In this document: positions 1-10,814 of the stretch, piece by piece
How the letters are laid out: each line of letters opens with the position of its first letter
Numbering within the stretch: the first letter of the stretch is position 1
From: Hygrocybe punicea
Taxonomy: Eukaryota > Basidiomycota > Agaricomycetes > Agaricales > Hygrophoraceae
DNA length: 64,000 nucleotides
Assembly: GCA_963556145.1 (NCBI GenBank)
Contig: OY744472.1
Span: 3,596,001-3,660,000 of the forward strand
Direction: 5' to 3'
Made by a program: the position numbers and the translations under genes
The notes under the pieces: model-generated
What the model was told of the DNA's origin: nothing
What the model saw: only the letters and a program-made list of their open reading frames with translations
The model's database searches: none

Positions 1-534
1 ACCAACTCCAATTTCGGGATTGTCGCATCGGCGAAACTCATTAGGATGCCTGAAAAGATATTTATTATTTTCCAGGAGTGTTGCAGCGCAGAACGCAGAA
101 CGCAGAACACACCAGCAAGCCCACTTGCTCGCTGAGTGTCAACAGAGGTCAGAAAAATGCCCCGAGTTTTCCGCCAATTCCATCTGCTCTGCAAAAAGGC
201 TCTGTTGGTGTTCTCGCCGACATTGAATATATATTTCGCAGAAGGAAATGTGACGACAATGGTTGGTTCCGTGTCAGAAGAAAGCGCGCTGAGCACATAA
301 GCCGACCAGTTCATGGTGTGCTGGGCGTTTCGAAAACGGGATGTGTGAATTGAACGACGAAGTAGAATGCACTGGCAAAGTCGAGGGAACCATAAGTTCC
401 TCAGAGCGGCCAGTTTGTAGTTTGTCGCTCAGCGCGATCTCAGAGCGCGGGTAACTCAAATATGGATTTGACGTGTCATTTTGCCGAATATTGGCATTGC
501 AGACGACCTCCGCGTCTCCTCGGTGCAAGCCAGA
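1..534. other. Upstream region, no gene supported
   Basis: No reading frame here has coding character that I can support. It lies upstream of the desaturase gene and probably holds its promoter. Confidence 0.5.
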
Positions 535-535
535 G

Positions 536-544
536 CATAAATAG
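536..544 (+). promoter_or_regulatory. TATA-like box of the desaturase gene
   Basis: CATAAATAG lies about 60 nt upstream of the proposed ATG at 604, a plausible distance for a short fungal 5' leader. Motif and position are the only evidence. Confidence 0.3.
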
Positions 545-603
545 CAGGTCTATATATGCGTATGGTCTCAGCTTGCTCGCTCCCTCCAATTTGCTTGTTT
601 TCG

Positions 604-2644
604 ATGTGGTTTGCGAACAGTGCAGAGTACGAAGCAAGGTACTTATAAGAATTGCTGCCGTTGAATTTCCTCTCATGGGTCGTTCCCCATAGGTTGAACC
701 GTCCGTTTACACCACCTTCCGTCACCCTCAAACAGATCCACGACGCAGTGCCAAACAAGTTGTTACGTCGGAATCCCTGGTTTGCCTCTACCTATATAGC
801 CCGAGATATCTTACTATGCGTTACACTGTTTAAATTTGCGGCTTCAATCGACCCATGGGCTTGCAACAGTTTTGGCGGACTTGTCCGCGCAGGATGGCAG
901 ACATCTTTGACCAAGTCCGCTCTATGGCTTGTTTATTGGTGGTTCCAAGGATTGGTATGGGCCGGAATGTTTTGTTTAGGTGCGTCTAAGATGCTATTGA
1001 ATCGCCATCTCATATAATTTGCGATCCCAAGGACATGATGTGCGTGTACACGATATGGTACAACCTCTCTCTTTCTAGCTGATGAAAATACGATTAGGCT
1101 GGTCATGGAACACTTTTCAACTCAGGAAATCTCAACAATATGGTTGGGTTCATCCTTCATACGGTAAATTCGATCACGGTACATTGTCACAGTCGCTTAA
1201 CATCGTTTCAGTTCCTGATGATCCCCTATTTTTCCTGGCGCGCGACTCACCAAGCCCACCATGCAAGCATTTCCAATTCCTCGTCTGAATTATTCTCAAT
1301 AGATTGCAACAGAAAGCAACAGCTTCGATAGAGCGTGACGAGAACTACGTGCCATATACACGCCGTGATTATAATCTTCCAGAAAAACAGCATGCACGCA
1401 AGTCAGATTATACCGATGTTTTCGAGGAAACACCCCTTTTTACACTGGTCAGGATGCTTGTCATGCAACTGTTGTAAGACTCCCTGACGTCATCATTCTG
1501 CAACATGGGTTGATGCTGTTACTCAGCGGTTGGTGGATGTATTTGACGTGAGTGGCTCATTCTTTCAGTGAATGGCATTTCACCATTTTTTTCAGGTTTA
1601 ATACCTTAGGCTCGAAGAAGTATCCCCCCGGAACCAGTCACTGGAAACCCAGTTCCCCACTCTTCAAGAAGGAACAACGTAAGTCCCACTCACATCCCGA
1701 CGTACAAACGCTCCAGTTCCATCTCCACTCAGGCACCTCAGTCATGTTAACCAACGTCGCTCTGTGCATCATGGTGGCCATCCTCGTTCACTTGGGACCC
1801 ACCTTTTTCTTTAAATACTATCTTGTCCCTTACATTGTATGACATTTTGTTGCCTTTGATATGCACAGCTCTTAGACGAACCGCTCATCCTGAACTTTTT
1901 AGCTCACAAATCATTGGTGATTGATATTTGCATCTCTTAACTGTCCAATAATGATTCCCTTCATCATACTCCCCATTAGGATAGGTGAGCTCGTATGTGT
2001 CGCTCAAGAACAAGCCGTTTCGTCTTACTCAGATCCTTCCTTAGTCATGTTTACTTATCTACATCACTCTGATCCCACCATTCCACATTACCGGAAGAAT
2101 GAGTGGTCGTTCGTACGAGGAGCTGCTGCCACCGTGGATAGACCGCTTCTTGGATGGATGGGCAGGTTCTTTTTGCATAACGTATGGCTATGTCTGTCCT
2201 CGAGGGTTTGTTTAACATCTCCAGCACTGTCAGATATCTCACGATCATATTGCACATCATTTCTTTGTCGGGGCCCCCTTCTGTTCGTCACAAAGTTGCC
2301 TGATTTGTCCATGCTAACTCTTATTGATAATAGACAACGGACCCCAACTTACTGAGGCCATTCGCGGTGTTCTGAAGGAGGACTATAACTTTGATTCTAC
2401 AGTGAGAGATTGATTTTCTAGTCTAGTACAAGGTCTCATCACTATCCAGAATTCGTTCTACGCATTATGGCGGTCCTTTACGCAATGTCTCTTCATCGAG
2501 GAAGAAGACGGTATAGCGTTCTACAAGAATAGGTGCGGTGAAGCTGCCCGGGAGTTGGCGGAAAATGTGGCGAAGGAAATCAAGGAGCGCAGGTGGGACC
2601 TGGAGGAACAAGATCGGCTGGAGTTTCCCGGTAGGAAGGAGTAA
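604..2644 (+). CDS. Membrane fatty acid desaturase (delta-12/omega-3 type), 15 exons
   Basis: Predicted to put a double bond into oleoyl or linoleoyl chains in the ER membrane. Proposed exons: 604-638, 693-979, 1032-1039, 1098-1163, 1212-1262, 1313-1473, 1527-1547, 1596-1678, 1733-1836, 1903-1916, 1980-1984, 2045-2181, 2234-2282, 2334-2401, 2450-2644. They sum to 1284 nt, exactly 427 codons plus TAA, the usual family length. All three histidine boxes are present: HDAGH (across exons 3-4), HQAHH (end of exon 5) and HIAHH (exon 11). Hydrophobic stretches around FKYYLVPYI and [12 protein letters not shown] fit membrane helices. The start was chosen because an exon encoding AEYEAR splices in frame to LNRPFTPP, the typical N-terminus. 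Three exons are very short (8, 14, 5 nt) and intron 5 is GC-AG. Delta-12 and delta-15 activity cannot be told apart here. Confidence 0.88.
1263..1312 (+). other. GC-AG intron in the desaturase gene
   Basis: The intron starts GCAAGC right after the HQAHH box and ends CAG before AAAGCAACAG. Removing it joins HH to [14 protein letters not shown] in frame. No GT donor at this point keeps the frame. Confidence 0.7.
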
Positions 2645-3046
2645 CTAGTATCAGCGTGAACAAGTACAACTAGCTGATAATAAAAAATTGCCGTGACTTG
2701 TGCCCGATGCTTGTGCAGCGCTGCAGCCCTGGTTTACTGTAAAATATCATACATATCAACAAAAGAGGAATATTATTGCTGTTTGCAGCTGAATTGGCGC
2801 CGCGTGACTTTTCATTCAAAAAAGGCATTATATCACCCGAACGATATATCGCCCATAACTCAAGAACCGGACCTCATGGGACATAAGTTATATAGGGTTT
2901 TTTTATTGCCTGAATGAGATCTTGTGCCCCCCAGCTTTAATTTTTAGATATATTGAGTTTGAAGTGACATCAGTCCCTTGGCCCTTTAAGCAATGTTAGC
3001 TCCATAACACAACAACCATTGCTTGGAGAGACAACTTTTGGTGATG

Positions 3047-3452
3047 AGAAATGCTTGAATATACTGTTAGGGGTGTGCCCAATAGCTACTTTGTGAAATG
3101 TTAGCATTTGAAAGGTGCCCTGGTGCTTATGCCCAATGTATCATCATATAGCACCTGGAACACAGATCCATTTGCTTCAAAAACTATGAGAGGCACAAGT
3201 TCACATACATGGGAGAATAAATCATCACCTGAGTCTGTTAATCTGAACAACCTTTGTTGCACAAAATGAGTCACACTACATGTTTCAACCTATGAGTTCA
3301 TTATTACCATAAGCATACATCAGAGTGACAGACTCAGGTGGTGATTTATTCTCCCATGTATGTGAACTTGTGCCTCCCATAGTTTTTGAAGCAAATGGAT
3401 CTGTGTTCCAGGTGCTATATGATGATACATTGGGCATAAGCACCAGGGCACC
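3047..3452. repeat. 406-bp direct duplicate, copy 1 (probable assembly artefact)
   Basis: Matches 3653-4058 at a constant offset of 606 bp, with no difference noticed, and stops at the edge of the N gap. This is the pattern expected when two contig ends overlapping inside a hairpin are scaffolded without merging. Confidence 0.8.
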
Positions 3453-3652
3453 NNNNNNNNNNNNNNNNNNNNNNNNNNNNNNNNNNNNNNNNNNNNNNNN
3501 NNNNNNNNNNNNNNNNNNNNNNNNNNNNNNNNNNNNNNNNNNNNNNNNNNNNNNNNNNNNNNNNNNNNNNNNNNNNNNNNNNNNNNNNNNNNNNNNNNNN
3601 NNNNNNNNNNNNNNNNNNNNNNNNNNNNNNNNNNNNNNNNNNNNNNNNNNNN
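3453..3652. other. Assembly gap, 200 N
   Basis: Exactly 200 N inside one arm of the foldback element. The round number suggests a gap of estimated or placeholder size. Confidence 0.99.
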
Positions 3653-4058
3653 AGAAATGCTTGAATATACTGTTAGGGGTGTGCCCAATAGCTACTTTGT
3701 GAAATGTTAGCATTTGAAAGGTGCCCTGGTGCTTATGCCCAATGTATCATCATATAGCACCTGGAACACAGATCCATTTGCTTCAAAAACTATGAGAGGC
3801 ACAAGTTCACATACATGGGAGAATAAATCATCACCTGAGTCTGTTAATCTGAACAACCTTTGTTGCACAAAATGAGTCACACTACATGTTTCAACCTATG
3901 AGTTCATTATTACCATAAGCATACATCAGAGTGACAGACTCAGGTGGTGATTTATTCTCCCATGTATGTGAACTTGTGCCTCCCATAGTTTTTGAAGCAA
4001 ATGGATCTGTGTTCCAGGTGCTATATGATGATACATTGGGCATAAGCACCAGGGCACC
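3653..4058. repeat. 406-bp direct duplicate, copy 2
   Basis: Partner of 3047-3452. It begins AGAAATGCTTG right after the gap and ends AGGGCACC where copy 1 stops. Confidence 0.8.
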
Positions 4059-4455
4059 TTTCAAATGCTAACATTTCACAAAGTAGCTATTGGGCACACT
4101 CCTAACAGTATATTCAAGCATTTCTCATCACCAAAAGTTGTCTCTCCAAGCAATGGTTGTTGTGTTATGGAGCTAACATTGCTTAAAGGGCCAAGGGACT
4201 GATGTCACTTCAAACTCAATATATCTAAAAATTAAAGCTGGGGGGCACAAGATCTCATTCAGGCAATAAAAAAACCCTATATAACTTATGTCCCATGAGG
4301 TCCGGTTCTTGAGTTATGGGCGATATATCGTTCGGGTGATATAATGCCTTTTTTGAATGAAAAGTCACGCGGCGCCAATTCAGCTGCAAACAGCAATAAT
4401 TCTATTTTTGTCCCTCACTACAATTTTCGTCTGAGCCCTCATCCTATAATAAAAA

Positions 4456-6001
4456 ATGGCTCGTTCGCTAGCCAGCCTCTGTCTTTTCTTACTCTTCTTC
4501 TCAAATTCTGTTCTTGCTTCTCCGTGCATTGCTTTCGATGCCAACTTCAATCTCCTCGCCTTTGACTTGGGTAACAAGGATTGGAACGCCGGGACACAAG
4601 ACGCCTGGACAGGCAGTCAGTGAACTTGCTTTGTTATAGCGCAGTACAACTCACTTCTGTCTAGCCTCAGCTGCTTCCGACATAACTACTTCTGGACGAC
4701 CGTAAGTTGACAATCGAGAATTCGTCTCCTCACTTCGTTCGACCCACTCAAACCATGCAGCCCATTCGACGGACCCGGCACGACGTGTTACCTCTCGCAA
4801 GTTGGTAGTCGCTGAATGTTCCTCGTCCTTCTACTCACGCAATCCGTAGTTCACGAACGCAATATATGTGTTAGGTGCCGACTCGGCCAACCCTGCTTCG
4901 GTGTACATCTACGACGCCACTGCAAAAACGTGGTCGGCCCAAACCGTCACCGCTGGCTCTTTTGATACCTCGTCGTTCGATGCGATCCTTGACCACGACA
5001 CGAATGTGTTCTGTCTGTGATCGTGACTCTTCGTCGATGTACATTATTTATCTGAATGAGTCTTCTCAGATGCTCTATCACATGGCGAACTCTTTTTCCT
5101 TGACATGCAAGCACTCAAGGCCGCCAATACTACCGCCCTCTCCTGGACTGATGTCGAAAAGGCTCCCTTTAGCACCGACAATTACTCGCCTGTCATGGCA
5201 CTTGCTCAAAATCACATCCACTTCCTGGATGTTCCCGGAGTGCCAGCTGGGAGCGCAGATATTTTTGTGATCCACTGTCTGTATTTATTCTATACATAGC
5301 ATTACTCGAGTGCTGACCGTCATGCCAAAGTTTCCTTCTTCCAACCAGAACCACAATCATACCCGCTCGCTGGTGGAGGCACTTTCCCAGCTACCCACGG
5401 CCAGGCAACATCGTTTTTCCAGGCGAACGGAGTCAGTTAAATTTATTCACATCCTACATCCCACGACCAACCATTGCTTCCTAGGTTCAGCAAGAATTTG
5501 CTTTCATCCCTGACGATGGTTCCGCGACATACGTCATTAACGTGGAGGTAAGCCAACCTGTGGACACGAGAAACCAGCTGAATGTATACGTATCATCTTC
5601 AGACGAACACCACACAGTCATTGGCTGGACCATCTATTAAGGACCCCCATGCTACGTATTTTGCGGGTATCACTTCTCTGGTCCAACTCTCCAGCAGCGG
5701 CAACGTCTCGTTTCTCCCATACATGGAGGGAAGCGGTAACGCCAACCAAGCGGCGACTTGGACTGTTGTGCGTTCACTCGCGAATCTGGCACCTGCATCA
5801 AGCAGCACCAGCAGCACCAGCAAAGCCGGTGGCGGCACGACCGGTTCCGCGACACACAGCGGGTCGAATCCTTCCGCCTCTGCCACTGGCCAGGCATCCA
5901 GCTCATCAGGCCATCCTAGCCATGGTGCTCCGAGCCGAAAGGCTGCCATGGGCTTGTCGGCTGCGTTTGCCTTTGGTGCCATATTAGTCTTGTTCTGTTG
6001 A
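4456..6001 (+). CDS. GPI-anchored secreted protein, conserved in basidiomycetes, 8 exons
   Basis: Exons: 4456-4615, 4665-4701, 4761-4800, 4850-5012, 5070-5276, 5331-5431, 5485-5547, 5603-6001; total 1170 nt, 389 aa. The N-terminus is a clear signal peptide (MARSLASLCLFLLFF, then VLAS). The middle holds repeated aromatic/glycine motifs such as AIYVLGADS and NHIHFLDVPG, suggesting a beta-rich surface domain. The C-terminus is a Ser/Thr/Gly-rich linker followed by a hydrophobic tail ending AFAFGAILVLFC, a GPI-attachment signal. I recall it as a common secreted protein of unknown function in mushrooms. Intron 5 ends AAG, not CAG or TAG. A foldback transposon ends 56 bp before the ATG, so its promoter may be partly transposon-derived. 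Confidence 0.85.
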
Positions 6002-6322
6002 CCATCGTTGGCACTTCCTATCGCTGTTCCAGGGACATTACATAGCCAGTAAACGTTTCGAACAATCTGTAGCTAGCTTCATCACTATTAATTTGCCAAT
6101 ACCATTCACCCTCCTTTACCTACTTCCTACTTACTACCCTCTTATCAACATAAGTAACATAAGTTAGAACGCGTCAAAACACCGTAAATCATTTGTAACG
6201 TTGATTTGCAGCGACGATCACATATTCACATTCATCGATTTCTAGGTCGGCATCGACCCACGCTCGATCCGTTGCCTGCCAATCGGCCCAATCCCTTGGC
6301 TTCAATCTCACCCACGAGTTAC
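6002..6322. other. Spacer between two plus-strand genes
   Basis: Holds the 3' end of the GPI-protein gene and the 5' region of the next. The frame of the next gene is open upstream to 6206, but I see no coding support before 6323. Confidence 0.5.
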
Positions 6323-6931
6323 ATGTTCTCAGAAAATGATTTCTCAATGTCGCAACTCTCCCTCAACTCAGCTAGTTCGCAGAGCGAGGATTGGGATCAT
6401 TCAATGAGCCAATGTGACTTTCGACGCGACGCTGACGTGTTATCTGCCAGCATCAGGCCATTGACTCCTCGGAATTCGGTTGTCTTTCCTGCTGAAGATA
6501 CCGAAAAGACCCCAGGGAAAGGTGGTTCGTCCACGGGAAAACGCTCCTTGAGCGGACTGTTGAGGCTACACGCGGAGAAGGGGACGGACGTCAAGTTTAG
6601 CGCCGAGGACGCGTGTCGTCTAGCAGAGGTGTTGGGACAATGGGTGAGTGTCCTATAATTTTTCTGTCATCGTCATCCCCATTCCGCTTCTCGCCCCCAT
6701 GAACGCGTTGTAGCTTACTTATCGCAACTCTTTTTATTTCCATAGATAAATTCAGGGTCATCTCCCTACGAAGGCGAAGACGATTTTTTCGCTCGTTCAC
6801 ACGACGATTTGTCAATACCAAACCGTTTTCCAACTCATCACGCCCACGAAGCGAACGGACGTCCTCGTGGTCAGAGCGAAAGCTGTGTTAGCTCACGACC
6901 ACCAAGCTCTGCAGGCGTCGAAAAGCGATGA
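6323..6931 (+). CDS. Small conserved basidiomycete protein of unknown function, 2 exons
   Basis: Exon 1 6323-6643 and exon 2 6746-6931 join in phase 0 (GTGAGT donor, ATAG acceptor) to give 168 aa. The protein is polar and Ser-rich at the start (MFSENDFSMSQLSLNSASSQ), has PLTPRNSVVFPAEDTEKTPGK in the middle, and then an amphipathic stretch SLSGLLRLHAEKGTDVKFS plus EDACRLAEVLGQW, which looks like a short helical module. The tail is acidic then disordered (YEGEDDFF). I recall similar proteins in mushrooms but know no function. The ATG at 6323 is preferred over the in-frame upstream ATG at 6206, whose residues look non-conserved. It lies in tandem with the GPI gene. Confidence 0.75.
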
Positions 6932-7915
6932 AAGGATCATTTCATGGTTAGATTTATATTCTCCTTGCTCGCACAGGGTCTTTGCCTTCCTTGATCCCAA
7001 TATCTTCGTTGCTTGTTTTGCTTCTTCGCTCGCAGGTCTCTTAAGCTTCCCGTATCATGATCTCTTATGAACCTAACGACCATTACGATTCTTCCACGAC
7101 TCTTTTATGATTTGAAGATGCGTAAATTCGTTTCGAGATATAATAAAATCGACTGGGTGACTTAAAGAGCAACCATGACATCTTGCGCGGTGGGGAGAGG
7201 CATCAAGACCGGACCATATGAAGTATCGTCATGCTGATCCATAAATGACCGTGAGGGTTCCGAGTGCTCAACTTGAAGTCTGTAAGAATAGATCAATGGA
7301 CGACTTTGAGGCAAAGAAAGGTGGTAGGCATCTGAACACCATTTGTTGGTGTGCCAACAAATGTAGGTGCAACGTTGAGGTGGGGATCAGTGAATGGGTC
7401 TGCTGTAGGCATCCTGACCGGTCCAGAAGTACACATGAGTCAATGAAATGAGGATCCGGAACAATGCTGAAAACTCACTCAATGCGGGAATAGACTGTCC
7501 ACGGGCAGGGCCATGAGCCTCGGCCCAGCCCTCTTAGATGTCAGAGGTACATGTATGTCATTTAGCTTACTCTAACCATGCATGCTTTAGCATTTCCAAA
7601 GACACCAGGCTTGAAAATTTCATTCCCATAGTTGGAGATCCTTTTAGCCTTGGGATCCCCCACAGGTTCATAACTCCATGGTATAAAGGCTACCAAAATG
7701 GCTCATGACTATCTAGCTATACCTACACCTTGAACCTATATTGCTGAGCACATATACTATGACCCTCAATAATGCCAATGAAGGAATTCAAATTCAGAGG
7801 ACTGCAAAAGCTACATGCTGCATACACAGATAAAATGCTTGATGTGGAAGGAGAGATTATGAAGAAATACATTGGGGATTTTGACTTTAATGATGACTAT
7901 GTGAATTAGAATACT
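6932..7915. other. Intergenic region, nothing supported
   Basis: No coding frame, RNA gene or repeat can be supported. It ends at the target-site duplication of the solo LTR. Confidence 0.5.
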
Positions 7916-8521
7916 GTTATTGTTACGTTTCCAGCTCCGCTTCCAACCCTGATGCCCATTCTGATACCCACCATGACGATTCTGCACTGCACACCTTCCT
8001 TTTTTATTTCTTTTTGTCCTTTGTCTTCCTTTCAATGTCATTGTTTCTTCATTTGGACATCCTTGTATTTTCTTATTCTTGTTCTCTTTTTGTCCCTTCT
8101 TCTAGAACAATCCAGACCGACCATGGACATATCCCACGTGACCTTGTTGTACCCGAATAGTCTCCTTGCCGATGGACGTCACCGACATTGTCTTTTCCCT
8201 TCGATATCTTGTTTACACTATCCCACGACAAACCGATCACAATGGCTGTACTCCCGACACAGCTCATTACCGTAATTGTTATTGGCAGCATTGCCATCAC
8301 CTTCCTGATCGGTTTCTACCTTGTTATGATCTATCTTTGGCATCGGCACCAAAAACCCTTCCGCCATTGATACTTCTGACTTCCACCTCGACAATATCTC
8401 ACCACGTAATTGACAATTGCCATTCCCGGATATTTGGTTTCCATATTCATACCCTGTGCCCACCATTATCCTCCCTGATGATCCGACGACATTCCTCACC
8501 TGCATGCGAACTCTGAACAAT

Positions 8522-8529
8522 CCCCGATC
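8522..8529. repeat. 8-bp target-site duplication of the nested MITE
   Basis: CCCCGATC here is repeated at 9284-9291. The other LTR copy has one related copy of the site (CCCCAATC), confirming the empty site. Confidence 0.9.
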
Positions 8530-9283
8530 TAGTGATGGACAGGTTCAGTTCAGTCCAGTTCAGGTCAAAAAAATCCAAACCTTGAACTGAACCTAAGGTT
8601 CAGTTCAGTCAATATGCTGAACCTTGAACTGAACCTTGGGTTCAGGTTCAAACAGGTTCAGTTTGGGTTCACCCTGATCTGAACCCTGAACCAAACCTGT
8701 AAGTGTATCATAGGGCTAGATTACATTTTTATTTAGTACAAATGCCTTTATTTTATGCCTTGTGGTTATATAGCATGAACAAAGGTTCCTTTAGAGCAAA
8801 TTGTATGTATTACTGTACATTTGTATCACTTAAAGCTAACATGTTAAAGAAATTAAGCTTATCAGCTTCAATGTTGCAACTGTGGTACTTAAAAATAATG
8901 ATAATATAATACATCATATGTACTTGAGGCTTACCTTGGCATGATCCTCAGATATTATACAACTTATACCAACTTATCCTGACAAATCCAGAGCTCAAAC
9001 CCCCTGAAGGAGAGTGGCAGGATTTAACAGGAAGTTGTTAGCTACAACAAGACAAAAGTGATCATGTTTCTTCCAAAAATTAGGCAAAATTATATCACAT
9101 TTGTTGAAGTTTAGGTTCAGGTTCAAACTGGTTTGAACCAGGTTCACAGATTTTCCCCCCTGAACCTTGAACTGAACCTCAGGTTCGGTTCAGGCTTCAG
9201 CTTGAACCTGAACCCTATTTCAGGTTCGGTTCAGTTCAGTTCTTGTCCGAACCTTGGTTCAGAACCAAACCTATCCATCACTA
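8530..9283. mobile_element. hAT-type MITE, 754 bp, inserted in the solo LTR
   Basis: Perfect 10-bp terminal inverted repeats TAGTGATGGA/TCCATCACTA and an 8-bp duplication CCCCGATC place it in the hAT superfamily. About 180 bp at each end is packed with GGTTCAG/CTGAACC motifs in both orientations, likely subterminal transposase-binding repeats. The centre is AT-rich and non-coding. Confidence 0.9.
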
Positions 9284-10356
9284 CCCCGATCATGAGACAT
9301 TTCACTGTTCTCTCTAATCCGACCATCGCCGGAGCATACTCTTTTGGACTTCGACCACAGACCATACGACTACCCAAACAGTGAACCAACCCCTATCGTA
9401 TATTGTTCACACGACACCGCTTCAATGCAGTACCCGACGACTTGTTCCCACAGCTTGTCACTCATGCCATGACTCGAAACCTGGACCCACATTCATCTAT
9501 CCTTTTCCATCTATAATCTTGATACCTCCCACACTTGTTTACAATGATACCCTTTCTTGGACGAATACCGACATCAGGTGGACCGCATTGTTCCACACAC
9601 AGGACAAGACACCACCCCTCAATATGTCATTGACACAGACATCGTCATCCGGTACAGCTTATGCTGTTCACATGTCTGACCTCGACTAGCCCACTGTCCT
9701 AGTTGGTTTTTTCCTCTATACATTCCTTCATTTTCTTTCATACCAACCTTGCCACTATATCCACGCTACCTCAAGACACTCTCATCACCAACCCCACACT
9801 GGACGATACCCATCTTCGACCCGACCGTGCAATGCACTTGCCAAACTGCGCACTTGCCCATTACAGCAAGTGTAGACCCCGAATTGGCAATTCTGCATGT
9901 CACATGATCCGATGACAAATCATCCGAGTCATCTGGACCCCTTCTATCCTCAACGACACCTGGGCCTCTAGTTGGATCGCGAGAACATCGACATGAGGAC
10001 ACCTCATGTACGCCTCATGGTGAACACATGGTAGAGTTGGACATGTTATGGCTTCATGGTTGTATTTCTATTTACCTCCCCTCAAGACCAGTCACTATAT
10101 ATACTGTTCTTGTTGTTGGTTCAGACTTTTTCTTCTTTTCCTTTCTTTACGTTTAGTCTGGTTCTTGGGACAGACTCATCTTGTTTTGGGTAACCCCCAC
10201 GGCTCGCAATGACACTAGACCTTGACCCCCCCCTGTTAGCAGTGTTGTCTTAGCTGTAAGCAACAATGAAAACTGCTCTTCTCTCTTCTGGAAACCGCCT
10301 CCCAGTTAAGTTGATTGTTGCCGGAGCCCGCTGCAGAAGCAATCTGTAACAGTTAT

Positions 10357-10805
10357 GTGGATTAGAATATTGTGAATGGAGAGCATGTATGTACAAATCT
10401 TTGAGATAGAGGGCCAGGGCTGACCAGGGCCGACCCTGACCCAGCCTGGCCCTGACCTGGCCCTTATGACCCAGGGCCGGGGCCAGCAAAATCAGGTGAG
10501 GGCCGGCCTGGACTGACCCGTGGACAGTCTATGCGGGAACAAGTTGTGACACTTGTGCCATTTGCGCCTCACTGGTGCAGTAGGTACTTGTACAGTACAA
10601 CCAGAAGTCCCCAACCAGTCTCAACTAACATGTCAGCCTCTTTGCAATATTTAAACTTTGAATTATTATAATTTTCCATTCAATGTATCCTTTGACCGTC
10701 AATATTAGGTCTGCTCATTTGACTATACCCCCTTACATAATACCAGAAGCCAACCTCTTGCCTCTTATGGACTGCCCCCCTTCATGAAGTCACTTCAAGT
10801 TTCAC
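10357..10805. other. Spacer with a GGGCC/GGCCC-rich patch
   Basis: 10408-10525 is a dense run of GGCC-containing words in both orientations (GGGCCAGGGC, CCTGGCCC, GGGCCGGGGCC), resembling the subterminal part of a hAT-like MITE, but no complete element can be delimited. The rest shows nothing. Confidence 0.35.
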
Positions 10806-10814
10806 TTGTTTACC

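Larger units (their letters stand above)
2772..4400. mobile_element. Foldback/long-TIR non-autonomous DNA transposon
   Basis: The two ends are inverted copies starting (A)TTATTGCTGTTTGCAG. The arms run inward about 470 bp and meet near 3240 and 3328, leaving a loop of about 87 bp. No coding capacity is seen. The assembled copy is inflated because 3047-3452 is repeated exactly at 3653-4058 on either side of 200 N; without that the element is about 1,023 bp. I found no convincing target-site duplication. It ends 56 bp before the ATG of the next gene, so it forms most of that gene's proximal upstream region. Confidence 0.85.
7921..10351. mobile_element. Solo LTR, copy 1, with nested hAT MITE
   Basis: Begins TGTTACG and ends CTGTAACA, the TG...CA ends of an LTR, between perfect 5-bp duplications GTTAT (7916-7920 and 10352-10356). 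It is homologous along its length to 22367-23998. Removing the nested 754-bp element and its extra 8-bp duplication leaves about 1,669 bp. There is no gag, pol, primer-binding site or second LTR beside it, so it is a recombination product. Short apparent reading frames inside are pyrimidine-rich LTR sequence, not genes. Confidence 0.9.

Noticed and set aside
3285..3713. Open frames spanning the N gap
   Set aside because: They consist largely of unknown bases and lie in the non-coding foldback element.
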